Origin: Actinomycetota bacterium | Lineage (GTDB): Bacteria > Actinomycetota > Actinomycetes > Streptosporangiales > Streptosporangiaceae | NCBI GenBank assembly: GCA_027313705.1 | Contig: DAHVDE010000057.1 | Location: 32,667 to 96,666 of the forward strand | Length of the DNA: 64,000 nucleotides | Direction: 5' to 3' | Shown here: positions 18,279-26,701 of the stretch, one piece after another | How the letters are laid out: each line of letters opens with the position of its first letter | How positions within the stretch are numbered: the first letter of the stretch is position 1 | Position numbers and translations under genes: made by a program | Notes under the pieces: model-generated | Told to the model about the DNA's origin: nothing | Database searches by the model: none | What the model saw: the letters and a program-made list of their open reading frames with translations, nothing else

Positions 18279-18950
18279 ATGGACGTTATAATCTACACCG
18301 CCAATTCGTTTATCCGAGCCGGTGTTCGCGCAATCATCGATGAACTACCTGACATCAACGTTCTGGCCCACACTGACAATCACGACGAGGCGCTGAGCCT
18401 GGCTTCCCAGTACGGTGCGGACGTGATACTCCTCGACGAAGCCATCGCGTGCCAGCCGGACAAACTCGGTGCGCTAGCGGGAATCGATGCCAGTCGTGAC
18501 GGCGCCCTGGTAGCGCTCGTCGGTGAGCTTGAGCACGCCAGCCTCCGGCACATGCTCAGTCACGGCGTTCGCGCGATCGTGTGCTCGGACGAGCCTCCTG
18601 CCTGCCTCGCGGCCGGCCTCCGCGCGGCGGCAGCCGGCGGGATCTACATATCTCCCAACCTCGCCGGATCGCTAATTGACATGCTGTCGGCCTTACGGCC
18701 AGATAATCCGGGGTTCCGATTACGCATCGCCGGGCAACTTACCCCAAGGGAAACCGAAGTACTGACTCACGTCGTCCGCGGCCGGCCGAATCAGGAGATC
18801 GCGACCAGGCTCAGCGTGACCGAGAAGACCATCAAGTTTCACGTGTCGAGCATCCTGACCAAACTCGCTGTCCGATCGCGGGCCGAGCTGATAGCCCTCG
18901 TCGCGAACATCACCGACGGCCCGATCTCGCTCCCTGGCAGTGAGTACTGA
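18279..18950 (+). CDS. LuxR/NarL-type response regulator with atypical receiver
   Basis: Transcription regulator, 223 residues. The C-terminal LuxR helix-turn-helix is clear: LTPRETEVLTHVVRGRPNQE and then TEKTIKFHVSSILTKL. The N-terminal half folds like a receiver: VILLDEA has the candidate phospho-accepting Asp (about 54), but the N-terminal strand reads VIIYTANSF and lacks the acidic pair that binds Mg2+ in normal receivers. No sensor kinase gene is adjacent. It therefore may be an orphan, phosphorylation-independent regulator. GGAGGGCAGCC precedes the ATG. Its position directly before the operon starting at 19163 makes it the best candidate for a pathway-specific regulator. Confidence 0.85.
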   Translation: MDVIIYTANSFIRAGVRAIIDELPDINVLAHTDNHDEALSLASQYGADVILLDEAIACQPDKLGALAGIDASRDGALVALVGELEHASLRHMLSHGVRAIVCSDEPPACLAAGLRAAAAGGIYISPNLAGSLIDMLSALRPDNPGFRLRIAGQLTPRETEVLTHVVRGRPNQEIATRLSVTEKTIKFHVSSILTKLAVRSRAELIALVANITDGPISLPGSEY

Positions 18951-19162
18951 TGGGCGGCCCTAGACCAAGGACCGGCGGCCTGCCTGGTTTCCTGGCGATC
19001 GTACCTGGCAGAAAGTCCCGGCCCATAACTGTGCTTTAGCCCAGAGACAGCGGACCAGTCCTGCTGGCAGGCTGAAAACGTCGGGTGTGGCCGTTACGCC
19101 AGAGTCTTCCTGGCCAACCGCAGCGAGTTGACAGGCCATCATGACCGGAAGGAAGGCTGACG

Positions 19163-20365
19163 ATGACGGGTGCGCCCGAGATCTTGGTCCAGAAGTTCGG
19201 CGGGACTTCTGTGGCAACCACATCCGACTTAAGGCGGGTAGCCGGCATCGTCAGCCAGGCCCGCCAATCCGCTAGTTCCATCGTCATCGTCGTCTCTGCC
19301 CGCGGCAGCACGACAAGTGAGCTCATCGCCCTCGCCAACTCGGTCAGCGCCGACCCGCCAGCGCGTGAACTCGACCAGCTCCTCGCGACCGGCGAGATCG
19401 CCTCGGCGGCGTTGCTGGCCATCGCGCTGGCCGAACTTGGCATTCCTGCGGTCTCGCTCGACGGTCGCCAGGCCGGGATATCCGTGCGCGGCCAGCACTG
19501 CCAGGGGATCTTGACCAGGGTCCACACGGAGCGGATACGTCAGCATCTCGCTGACGGCAAGGTCGTCGTAGTCGCGGGCTTCCAGGGCATCAATGACAAA
19601 GGCGATGTCATGACGCTCGGGCGCGGCGGCTCTGATACCACCGCCATGGCCATCTCCGCCGCGCTCGGTCAGTATCAGTGCGACATATATACCGATGTCG
19701 ATGGCATCTACAGCAGCGATCCGCGAGTCGTGGCGTCGGCGCGCAAACTGACGGCGGTCAGCCATGCCGAGGGCGCCGAACTGGCGTTCGCCGGCGCGAA
19801 GGTGCTGCACCACCGGGCCGGAGGTCTCGCGCTTGCCAACAACATCGACGTGCGCATATTGAGCAGTTTCACGCCCTGCCAGGGAACCACGATCACTCGC
19901 GACCAAGGCCAGATCCAGGCGGAAAGCGACGTCATCGCCGTATCGCTGGATCCGGACGTGGCCAAGGTGACCATCGACATTGCTGGCCAGGCCGAGCACC
20001 TGCTGGCGGCACTCGGCGGCGATTGCGGTCCCATCGACGTGTTCGCCTGGGAGCGTGACCGCGTGATATTCACCGTGCGGCGCGAACTTGTCCGCGCCGT
20101 TCTTCGCGCTGCCGAAATCCAGCCGGCCGTCGCCGTCGTGATCACCGATGACGTTGCCAAGGCGTCCGCGATTGGCCGCGGGCTGCTTAACAGTACCGAG
20201 TACCTGGCCAGGGTGGTGCACGCCCTTCAGGCGGCCGGACTGCCGACGGATTTGCTGTGCGCTGGCCAGCACCGCATCTCGGTCCTCGTGCCGTCCGATC
20301 ACGGCGTGGCCGCCACTGAGTCGCTGCATGCGGAATTCGCGCTTGACCGCGTGGCCAGCCCGTAA
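19163..20365 (+). CDS. Aspartate kinase, pathway-associated copy
   Basis: Phosphorylates L-aspartate to aspartyl phosphate, the first step to aspartate semialdehyde. Motifs: VQKFGGTSVA at the N-terminus, MTLGRGGSDTTA near 155 and TDVDGIYSSDPR near 178; two ACT domains follow from about 260. At 400 residues it is close to the usual actinobacterial enzyme. It is not next to asd, where the housekeeping copy usually lies, but opens an operon with a diaminobutyrate aminotransferase, so it probably boosts aspartate semialdehyde for that enzyme. GGAAGGAAGG lies six bases before the ATG. Whether it is feedback-resistant cannot be judged by eye. Confidence 0.9.
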   Translation: MTGAPEILVQKFGGTSVATTSDLRRVAGIVSQARQSASSIVIVVSARGSTTSELIALANSVSADPPARELDQLLATGEIASAALLAIALAELGIPAVSLDGRQAGISVRGQHCQGILTRVHTERIRQHLADGKVVVVAGFQGINDKGDVMTLGRGGSDTTAMAISAALGQYQCDIYTDVDGIYSSDPRVVASARKLTAVSHAEGAELAFAGAKVLHHRAGGLALANNIDVRILSSFTPCQGTTITRDQGQIQAESDVIAVSLDPDVAKVTIDIAGQAEHLLAALGGDCGPIDVFAWERDRVIFTVRRELVRAVLRAAEIQPAVAVVITDDVAKASAIGRGLLNSTEYLARVVHALQAAGLPTDLLCAGQHRISVLVPSDHGVAATESLHAEFALDRVASP

Positions 20366-20422
20366 TCACAGCCTCAGCGGGCCCGAATCGAACATCGAGT
20401 TAGCACAGGCAACCAAGAGGGA

Positions 20423-21739
20423 GTGGGCGTGCACGTCTATGACATTCTCGGCATTGGCTTCGGCCCGGCGAACCTGGCCTTGGCGATCGCGCTTGAGGAA
20501 ACCCTGCCCGAAGTCAACGCTCACTTTCTAGAAGCCAAGCAGGCCCCGGCATGGCAGGACGGCATGCTGCTGCCAGGCTCGAATATCCAGAACCATCCGG
20601 TGCGGGATCTGGTAACGCTGCGCAATCCGCGCAGCCGGTATAGCTTCATCAACTACCTTTTCGAGGAAGAACGACTTATCGAGCACCTGAACCTGCCGGT
20701 CGAGTTTCCGCTGCGCAAGGAATACGCCCAGTATTTCGCCTGGGTCGGCAGGCATTTCGCGCATTACGCGGATTTCGGATCCCGCGTTGTCAAGATCGAG
20801 CCTGACCAAGTGCAAGGCGATCCCTGCTACGTGGCGACGACCGCGGCCGGCCGCCGCTTCGCGGGCCGTGCGCTGGTAGCGGGCACCGGCCGGACCCCGC
20901 ACGTTCCTGAGCCGTTCGCGGCGGCACTTGGCCCGCAGGTGTTCCACCTCACCGACTACCTGCCCAGGCTGGCGGCGCTCAGCGCATCGCCAGAACGGAT
21001 CGCGGTGATCGGCGGCAGCCAGAGCGCGGTTGAGATCGTGCTTGACCTGGCCAGGCGTTTTCCTGATGCCGAGATAGTCAATTACCTCCGCGCTTTCGGG
21101 CTGCGGCTGAAAGACACCAGCCCGTTCAGCGAGGAAGGATACTTCCCCGGCTTCACCAAGTACTACTACGGTGCCAGCCGCGAGCGTAAACGGTCGCTTG
21201 ACAGCTATCTGCGGCTAACTAATTACTCATCAGCCGACGCCGACGTGCTGCACGAACTGTACCTGCTGATCTACGAGCAACGGCTCGACGGGCGGCAACG
21301 GGTACGGGTTCAGGGTAACCGGCAGGTCATCGACGCCAGCCTGGCAGGGAGCCGAATCAGCCTGGTATTGGCCGAAACCAACTACGGCGATATCGAGCAC
21401 GATGAGGTCGATCTGGTGGTGGTCGCGACGGGCTTCCGCGACCTCGGCCCGCAGCCGAACCAGGAACCCTATCCGGCCCTGCTAACCGGGCTCCGTGACC
21501 TGCTGACCTTCGACCAGGACGGATACCTGGCGATCAACGAAGACTACAGCCTGATCACGGCGTCGGCGGACGCGCCGCTGATCTTCCTTAACGGCCTGTG
21601 CGAATCAAGTCATGGCATTGGCGACTCAGGCTCCTTCAGCCTGCTGTCGCTGCGCGCCGCCACTATCGCTGGCGGCTATCTGGCCAGAAGCGGGTATCAG
21701 CCGATGCCGCTACGTGAGATGGAGGACAGCCCAGCATGA
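20423..21739 (+). CDS. Lysine/ornithine-type N-monooxygenase 1
   Basis: Flavin- and NADPH-dependent enzyme that hydroxylates a side-chain amino group of a diamino acid (IucD/SidA/PvdA family), 438 residues. Seen: FAD motif GIGFGPANLALA at the N-terminus, substrate region WQDGMLLPGSNIQ, NADPH motif VIGGSQSAVE near 195, and the family's late ATGF motif (VVVATGF). Its stop overlaps the aminotransferase start by four bases, so products are made together. In siderophore loci this enzyme acts on Orn or Lys; here the adjacent diaminobutyrate aminotransferase suggests L-2,4-diaminobutyrate as an alternative. Start is GTG at 20423 or 20429 after AGAGGGAG. Confidence 0.88.
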   Translation: MGVHVYDILGIGFGPANLALAIALEETLPEVNAHFLEAKQAPAWQDGMLLPGSNIQNHPVRDLVTLRNPRSRYSFINYLFEEERLIEHLNLPVEFPLRKEYAQYFAWVGRHFAHYADFGSRVVKIEPDQVQGDPCYVATTAAGRRFAGRALVAGTGRTPHVPEPFAAALGPQVFHLTDYLPRLAALSASPERIAVIGGSQSAVEIVLDLARRFPDAEIVNYLRAFGLRLKDTSPFSEEGYFPGFTKYYYGASRERKRSLDSYLRLTNYSSADADVLHELYLLIYEQRLDGRQRVRVQGNRQVIDASLAGSRISLVLAETNYGDIEHDEVDLVVVATGFRDLGPQPNQEPYPALLTGLRDLLTFDQDGYLAINEDYSLITASADAPLIFLNGLCESSHGIGDSGSFSLLSLRAATIAGGYLARSGYQPMPLREMEDSPA

Positions 21740-23118
21740 GCGAGCCACAGGCCCGATATCTCGGCCCGAGCGTTCCGATGGCGCCACCGGGTCCGCTCAG
21801 CAAGGTGTTCCTTGACACGCAGGAACATCTCGAATCGAACGCCCGCACCTATCCGAGGCGGTTGCCGATCGCGGTCAAGCGCGCGCAAGGCTGCTACATC
21901 GAGGACGTCGACGGCAACGTCTACCTGGACTTCCTGTCCGGAGCAGGCGTCTTGTCGCTCGGACACAACCATCCGGAACTGATGACCGCGGCCGCCGACC
22001 AGCTCGGCGTCCTCGTGCACGGCCTTGACCTGCCCACTCCGGTCAAGGACGAGTTCACCCGCCGCCAGCTCGCCATGCTGCCTGAGCCCATGCGCTCGGC
22101 GATGAAGCTGCACTTTTGCGGCCCGACCGGAGCCAACGCCGTCGAGGCCGCGATCAAACTCGCCAAGATCACCACAAGACGCGGCGGCATCGTGTCATTC
22201 CAGGGCGGGTTCCACGGCAGCACGGCGGGCGCCATGGCGGTGACCGGCAACGTGGCTGCCAAGGAGCGCGTGCCTGACGGCATGCCAGGCGTGCACTTTT
22301 TCCCTTATTCCTACTGCCTGCGCTGCCCGCTCGGGCTGCGCCGCCACGACTGCGCGGTGAACTGCATTACTTACCTGGAAAAATCGCTGGCAGACTCGCA
22401 CAGCGGCATGACCAGGCCAGCCGCGGTGATCATGGAACTGATCCAGGGCGAAGGCGGCACCGTCGTCGCCGAGCCCGAGTTCGTGGCGCGGGTTCGGGAG
22501 GTGACCCGGCTACACGACGTGCTCTTGATCATCGACGAGGTGCAGACCGGATGCGGCCGGACCGGTACCTGGTTTGCGTTCGAGCAGTACGGCATTGAGC
22601 CGGACATCGTGGTCGCGTCCAAGGGCCTGTCAGGTATCGGCCTTCCTGTCGCGGTCCTGCTGTACGACCGCCGCCTCGATACCTGGCCTCCGGGAGCGCA
22701 CATCGGCACGTTCCGCGGTAACCAGCTCGCCTTTGCCACCGGAGTCGCCGCGCTTGAGGTGATCGAGCGCGATCAGGTGCTCGCCAACGTCACCAGGCAA
22801 GGCGAACTGCTCGGCGGGCTGCTCGCCGAACTCGCGGCACGCTCGCCGTGGATCGCGCAGGTGCGCGGGCTCGGCCTGATCTGGGGTGTCGAACTCGCCC
22901 ATCCCGATACCGGCCGGCCTGCCACCGCCCTGGCGAGCGCCGTGCAGCAGGCGGCGCTGCGAAACGGCCTCATACTCGAGGTCGGCGGCCGGGACGACTG
23001 CGTGCTGCGGCTGCTGCCGCCGCTGACGACCGACAGCGACCAGATCACCGCCGCGGTAGCGGCGCTCGCCAGCGCGTTCGCCGAGGCGGACGCCGACTTC
23101 CATCCGAGTGCGACATGA
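21736..23118 (+). CDS. Diaminobutyrate-2-oxoglutarate aminotransferase
   Basis: Class III PLP aminotransferase, 460 residues, expected to convert aspartate-4-semialdehyde plus glutamate into L-2,4-diaminobutyrate. FQGGFHGSTAGAMAVTG is typical of EctB/Dat enzymes; IIDEVQTGCGRTG holds the PLP-nitrogen Asp, and VASKGLSGIGLP contains the Schiff-base Lys. A Cys-rich stretch (YCLRCPLGLRRHDCAVNC) also occurs in this subgroup. It overlaps both neighbouring monooxygenase genes by ATGA junctions. No ectA or ectC lies nearby, so the diaminobutyrate is not going to ectoine here. Other class III omega-aminotransferase activities are possible but less likely. Confidence 0.9.
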   Translation: MSEPQARYLGPSVPMAPPGPLSKVFLDTQEHLESNARTYPRRLPIAVKRAQGCYIEDVDGNVYLDFLSGAGVLSLGHNHPELMTAAADQLGVLVHGLDLPTPVKDEFTRRQLAMLPEPMRSAMKLHFCGPTGANAVEAAIKLAKITTRRGGIVSFQGGFHGSTAGAMAVTGNVAAKERVPDGMPGVHFFPYSYCLRCPLGLRRHDCAVNCITYLEKSLADSHSGMTRPAAVIMELIQGEGGTVVAEPEFVARVREVTRLHDVLLIIDEVQTGCGRTGTWFAFEQYGIEPDIVVASKGLSGIGLPVAVLLYDRRLDTWPPGAHIGTFRGNQLAFATGVAALEVIERDQVLANVTRQGELLGGLLAELAARSPWIAQVRGLGLIWGVELAHPDTGRPATALASAVQQAALRNGLILEVGGRDDCVLRLLPPLTTDSDQITAAVAALASAFAEADADFHPSAT

Positions 23119-24506
23119 CCGCGGTGCACGGGATACACGACGTCGTCGGCGTGGGTTACGGCCCGGCCGCCATGGCGGTCGCGGCCGTCTTCGAGGACGA
23201 CAACGAGTCAGCCGGGCCCGACCACGAGCGGATCAGGGCCGCGTTCATCGAGCGGGAAAGCTCGTCAGCCTGGCAGCCGAACTTGCTGTTGCCAGGCACC
23301 GATATCCAGCATCACTTCCTGCGCGACCTAGCGACCCCCCGCGACCCGCGGAGCCGGTTCACGTTCCCTAACTACCTGAAGGACACCGGCCGCCTTTACC
23401 CGTTCACGCTGATGGGCAACTACGTCACCAGAGCGGAATGGTCCCAGTACCTGCTCTGGGCAGCCGAGCAACTCGGCCAGGAAGTCAGGTACGACGCCGA
23501 GGTGCTCGGCGTGGCGCCCGCAGGGGCGGGTCAGAATGTGGAGCTGGCCATCGTCAGCTACCGCGACCGGCGCACCGGCGAACTAGGCCAGATGGCAGGG
23601 CGCAACGTCCTGGTCTCATCCGGGCACCTGCCGTACGTGCCTGAGGTGTTCAGCCCGGTGCAAGGCGACCAGGTATTCCATGCCAGCGAGTACCTGCCGA
23701 GAGCCGCCGCGTTCGACCCTGGCAGCCCGCTTCGGGTGGCGGTCATCGGCGCAGGCCAGAACGCCGGCGAGATCTTCGTTCATCTGGCCCAGACCTTACC
23801 GCGGGCGCAGGTTTACCTGCTGGCCCGCAATTCGGGCATCCGCATGTACGAGCTCGGCCACTTCAGCAACGAGGCGTATTTCCCTGACGAGACCGACTAT
23901 TTCTACGCGCTGGACAGCCAGCTCAGGCAGCGCATATTCGGCGAACAGCACGCGACGAATTACGCTGCGGTCGACCCTGACCTATCCACGATCATGTACC
24001 GGCTTGTCTACGAGGATCGCTTCTTCGGCCGCCGCCGACTGCACGTGCGCAAGCGCACCGAGGTCACCAGGGCGGACGCCTGCCCGCACGGCATCAGGTT
24101 GTCGCTGCGGGAGGTGTATCTGGACACCGCGGACGAACTCGAAGTGGACGCCGTCGTCGTGTGCACCGGCTATGTCGAGCCACGCCTGCCTTCGTTCCTG
24201 GCCCCGTTCGCCGACTTCGTCGTCACCGATGCCAGCGGCGACCCGCAGGTCACCAAGGCGCACCGGGTGGTCACCAAGCCGCGTTGCGAGGTAGGCATCT
24301 ACCTGAACGGCATCACCGAGTGGCGCCACGGCATCAACAGCGCGACCTCATTTTCCACCATCGCGCTCAAGGCCGAGCGGATCGCACGTGATATCAAGCG
24401 CGGTGGCCGGCCGAACGGATCTAAGCCGGCGGCCGAACAGCCGGCGGCGCGGTTCGGCCTGCAAGAGCCTTTCGCATCGCTTAAGCCAGCCAGAGGAAAG
24501 GTATAG
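23115..24506 (+). CDS. Lysine/ornithine-type N-monooxygenase 2
   Basis: A second flavin N-monooxygenase of the IucD/SidA type, 463 residues. FAD site GVGYGPAAMAVA (the usual Asn after PA is Ala), substrate strand WQPNLLLPGTDIQ, NADPH site VIGAGQNAGEIF near 210 and late motif VVVCTGYVE. It is clearly diverged from the first copy, so it probably has another substrate or oxidises a later intermediate. The true start is the ATG at 23115 inside an ATGA overlap; the frame is open further upstream but that part is aminotransferase coding sequence. It ends in a Pro/Ala-rich tail. Confidence 0.87.
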   Translation: MTAVHGIHDVVGVGYGPAAMAVAAVFEDDNESAGPDHERIRAAFIERESSSAWQPNLLLPGTDIQHHFLRDLATPRDPRSRFTFPNYLKDTGRLYPFTLMGNYVTRAEWSQYLLWAAEQLGQEVRYDAEVLGVAPAGAGQNVELAIVSYRDRRTGELGQMAGRNVLVSSGHLPYVPEVFSPVQGDQVFHASEYLPRAAAFDPGSPLRVAVIGAGQNAGEIFVHLAQTLPRAQVYLLARNSGIRMYELGHFSNEAYFPDETDYFYALDSQLRQRIFGEQHATNYAAVDPDLSTIMYRLVYEDRFFGRRRLHVRKRTEVTRADACPHGIRLSLREVYLDTADELEVDAVVVCTGYVEPRLPSFLAPFADFVVTDASGDPQVTKAHRVVTKPRCEVGIYLNGITEWRHGINSATSFSTIALKAERIARDIKRGGRPNGSKPAAEQPAARFGLQEPFASLKPARGKV

Positions 24507-24511
24507 GCAAC

Positions 24512-24886
24512 ATGTCCGCGGACCAGATCAGGATTAAGCACTGGGGTCACGACGATCTAATTTTCGAGCAAAAATACAACACCTACGCGGGCCGGTTTTT
24601 CCCGTTCGACGGAGTGGATCAGCCCGAGTGGGGCGGTGCCTGGGTCGCCGTAGAACCGGACGAGCGCACCACGCCACACGGGCACCAGGAAAAGGAGATG
24701 CTCTTCGTCATCAGCGGCCGCGGGCTGCTGCGCATGGGTACGGCAGAGCGTGAGGTCTGCTACGGCGACACCGTCTACGTGACTCCAGGCGTGGACCACG
24801 ACCTGACCGCGCTCGGCCCTGACCGGCTCGTGTTCCTTGACATGTGGTGGGACACGCCGCAGGACGAGCGGAACGGCGATGGCTAG
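24512..24886 (+). CDS. Stand-alone cupin, putative hydrazine-synthetase cupin subunit
   Basis: A 124-residue single cupin domain. Motif 1 is PHGHQEKEMLFVISGRG (HxH and Glu metal ligands) and motif 2 is GDTVYVTPGVDHDL (last His ligand), so a metal site looks intact. In known hydrazine synthetases (Spb40 of s56-p1, Tri28 of triacsin) such a cupin is fused to a methionyl-tRNA-synthetase-like domain and joins an N-hydroxylated diamine to an amino acid. Here the partner domain is a separate gene at 26702. Assignment rests on operon context. It is not ectoine synthase: the characteristic EctC sequence is absent. The stop overlaps the oxidase start by eight bases. Confidence 0.75.
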   Translation: MSADQIRIKHWGHDDLIFEQKYNTYAGRFFPFDGVDQPEWGGAWVAVEPDERTTPHGHQEKEMLFVISGRGLLRMGTAEREVCYGDTVYVTPGVDHDLTALGPDRLVFLDMWWDTPQDERNGDG

Positions 24887-26051
24887 CGCGGACGCCGTCG
24901 TCATCGGCGGTGGAATCGCGGGCACCGCCGTCGCGCTGGAACTGGCGCGCCGTGACGTCAGCGTGCTGCTATGCGAGCAAGGACGTACCCCTGGCGAGGG
25001 GGCGACAACCTGGTCTGGCGGCCTGCTCCGCGCCCATCACACGGCGCACTGCGTCACCGCGCTGGCCGCCCGCAGCCTGCCGGTCTTCCAGCACTGGGGC
25101 GATGCCGTCGGCGGCGAGTGCGGCTACCACAGGACCGGGTTCGTCATGATCGTCGCCAGGCGGCTGCTCGGTCACCTGCGTCACAACGCGGCTGCCGTCG
25201 AGGCGGCGGGCGTGGCCACCGAAATGGTCAGCACGGCGAGCATGGCGCAACGGTATCCCGCCCTTTCCTTCGCCGGCCAACAGGACGCCGACCTGGTGGC
25301 CGCCTATGAACCTGATGGCGGATACGTCGATCCTGCGGCGTGTGCCAGGTCGCTGCTCGCCGCTGCAGTGGCTCGCGGTGTCCGGCTCAGCGAAGGCGTC
25401 GCAGTCACCGGCATCGTGATCGAACGTGACCGGGTCGCCGGGGTGCAGACCACTCTCGGCCGGATCTGCACGCCTACGGTGGTGCTCGCCGCCGGCGCCT
25501 GGTCGGCGCGCCTGCTCGGCTCGGCCGGCCTGCAGTTGCCGGTGGAACCCAGGCGGATCGGCATCGCCAGGGCGCCTGTGGACGCCGGCAGCGGCCCGTT
25601 GCCTGCCGGGATCGATGACACACTCGGCACCTACTTCAAGGCCGCAGGCCGCCAGCCAGGCGGCGGCGTCTATTTCGGCGTAACCGCCGACCCGCAGGTC
25701 ACCCTCGACGCACTGCCCGCGCCGATCACGCAGGACGAGGTGCAGGCCGCGGCCAAGCGGATCAGCATCAGGATCCCCGCGGTCCGCGCCGCGGCGGTCT
25801 GCGGAGCGCGAGCGGGCTTCGACGGGTACACACCCGACCGGCAGCCGATCATCGGCGCGGCCGACGTGCCTGGACTGTACATCAGCACAGGATTCAGCGG
25901 CGGCGGGGTGAAGATCGCGCCTGCCGTTGCCAGCCTGCTCGCCGCCGAGATCGCCGGCGAAGAACCAGACCCGCTGCTCGCGCCTTACCGGCCGCAGCGA
26001 TTCGTGACGGGAAACCTCATCGAAAGCGAGTACCGGTATGTGCACTCCTGA
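24879..26051 (+). CDS. DAO-family FAD-dependent oxidase
   Basis: Flavoenzyme of the D-amino-acid oxidase/glycine oxidase/sarcosine oxidase family, 390 residues. The dinucleotide-binding start is VVIGGGIAGTAVALELARR and the C-terminal FAD contact is STGFSGGGVKIAP; FDGYTPDRQPIIG before it is typical of the family. In hydrazine pathways a homologue (Spb36 type) oxidatively cleaves the N-N-linked amino acid adduct, releasing a hydrazino acid and a semialdehyde; this is the role I infer. ATG at 24879 is chosen because the conserved fold begins directly after it. It overlaps the cupin gene by eight and the next gene by fourteen bases. Confidence 0.85.
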   Translation: MASADAVVIGGGIAGTAVALELARRDVSVLLCEQGRTPGEGATTWSGGLLRAHHTAHCVTALAARSLPVFQHWGDAVGGECGYHRTGFVMIVARRLLGHLRHNAAAVEAAGVATEMVSTASMAQRYPALSFAGQQDADLVAAYEPDGGYVDPAACARSLLAAAVARGVRLSEGVAVTGIVIERDRVAGVQTTLGRICTPTVVLAAGAWSARLLGSAGLQLPVEPRRIGIARAPVDAGSGPLPAGIDDTLGTYFKAAGRQPGGGVYFGVTADPQVTLDALPAPITQDEVQAAAKRISIRIPAVRAAAVCGARAGFDGYTPDRQPIIGAADVPGLYISTGFSGGGVKIAPAVASLLAAEIAGEEPDPLLAPYRPQRFVTGNLIESEYRYVHS

Positions 26052-26679
26052 ACCGCAACAGCTGAGCTGGCCCGCCCGCATTAGCGCCGTCGTGAACCGG
26101 GCCAGGGAAGATATCGACGTCATTATCGAAAAAGACCCGGCACCCAAGTCACGCTGGGAAGTACTGCTCTATCCTCATATCCACGCATTGTGGACATATC
26201 GGGTCGCGCACTGGTTCTACGATCGCGACGCCATGTTTACCGCCCGTGCGCTTTCCATGTTCGGCCGCCTGATCAGCGGCATCGAGATCCATCCGGGCGC
26301 CACGATCGGCCGGCGGTTCTTCATCGACCACGGATCGGCGGTTGTGATTGGCGAAACGGTGCGCATCGGTGACGACGTCATGCTATATCACCAGGTCACG
26401 CTCGGATCGGTGGGCTGGTGGCGAGACCGGCTGCGCGAGCCTGGCGAGGCCAGGCACCCCACCCTTGAGAACGGCGTGATCGTCGGCACCAACGCCAGCG
26501 TTCTCGGCCCCATCACCGTGGGGGCGCACAGTGTCGTCGGTGCGCACGCCGTCGTGACCAAGTCGGTACCGCCGATGTCGCATGTGTCGGCTCGCCCAGA
26601 TCGGCACCAGGAAACTGACCCGCAGGCCGGATCGCAAAACACCAGTCCATCGGCCGCCAGCGCCGCAGTCAGATCGTGA
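26038..26679 (+). CDS. Serine O-acetyltransferase-like acyltransferase
   Basis: Left-handed beta-helix acyltransferase of the CysE/EpsC family, 213 residues. Seen: IHPGATIGRRFFIDHGSAVV with the catalytic Asp-His, GETVRIGDDV, and VGTNASVLGPITVG repeats. The normal enzyme makes O-acetylserine from serine and acetyl-CoA. Odd: between VTLG and RHPTLENG there is a longer loop (SVGWWRDRLREPGEA) than in ordinary CysE, close to the acyl-CoA and substrate site, and no cysteine synthase gene is adjacent. The last 30 residues are a polar tail. A changed acyl donor or acceptor, or making O-acetylserine as a building block, are both possible. Confidence 0.8.
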   Translation: MCTPEPQQLSWPARISAVVNRAREDIDVIIEKDPAPKSRWEVLLYPHIHALWTYRVAHWFYDRDAMFTARALSMFGRLISGIEIHPGATIGRRFFIDHGSAVVIGETVRIGDDVMLYHQVTLGSVGWWRDRLREPGEARHPTLENGVIVGTNASVLGPITVGAHSVVGAHAVVTKSVPPMSHVSARPDRHQETDPQAGSQNTSPSAASAAVRS

Positions 26680-26701
26680 AAACACACGGAGGTTCAGCAC
26701 C

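Noticed and set aside
20423..24506. Hydroxamate siderophore locus
   Set aside because: N-monooxygenases often mean siderophores, but no IucA/IucC-type synthetase, NRPS, hydroxylamine acyltransferase or siderophore importer is present, while cupin, MetRS-like and DAO genes are.
21736..24886. Ectoine cluster (EctB plus cupin EctC)
   Set aside because: The aminotransferase resembles EctB, but there is no EctA acetyltransferase beside it, and the cupin lacks the recognisable EctC start and motifs.
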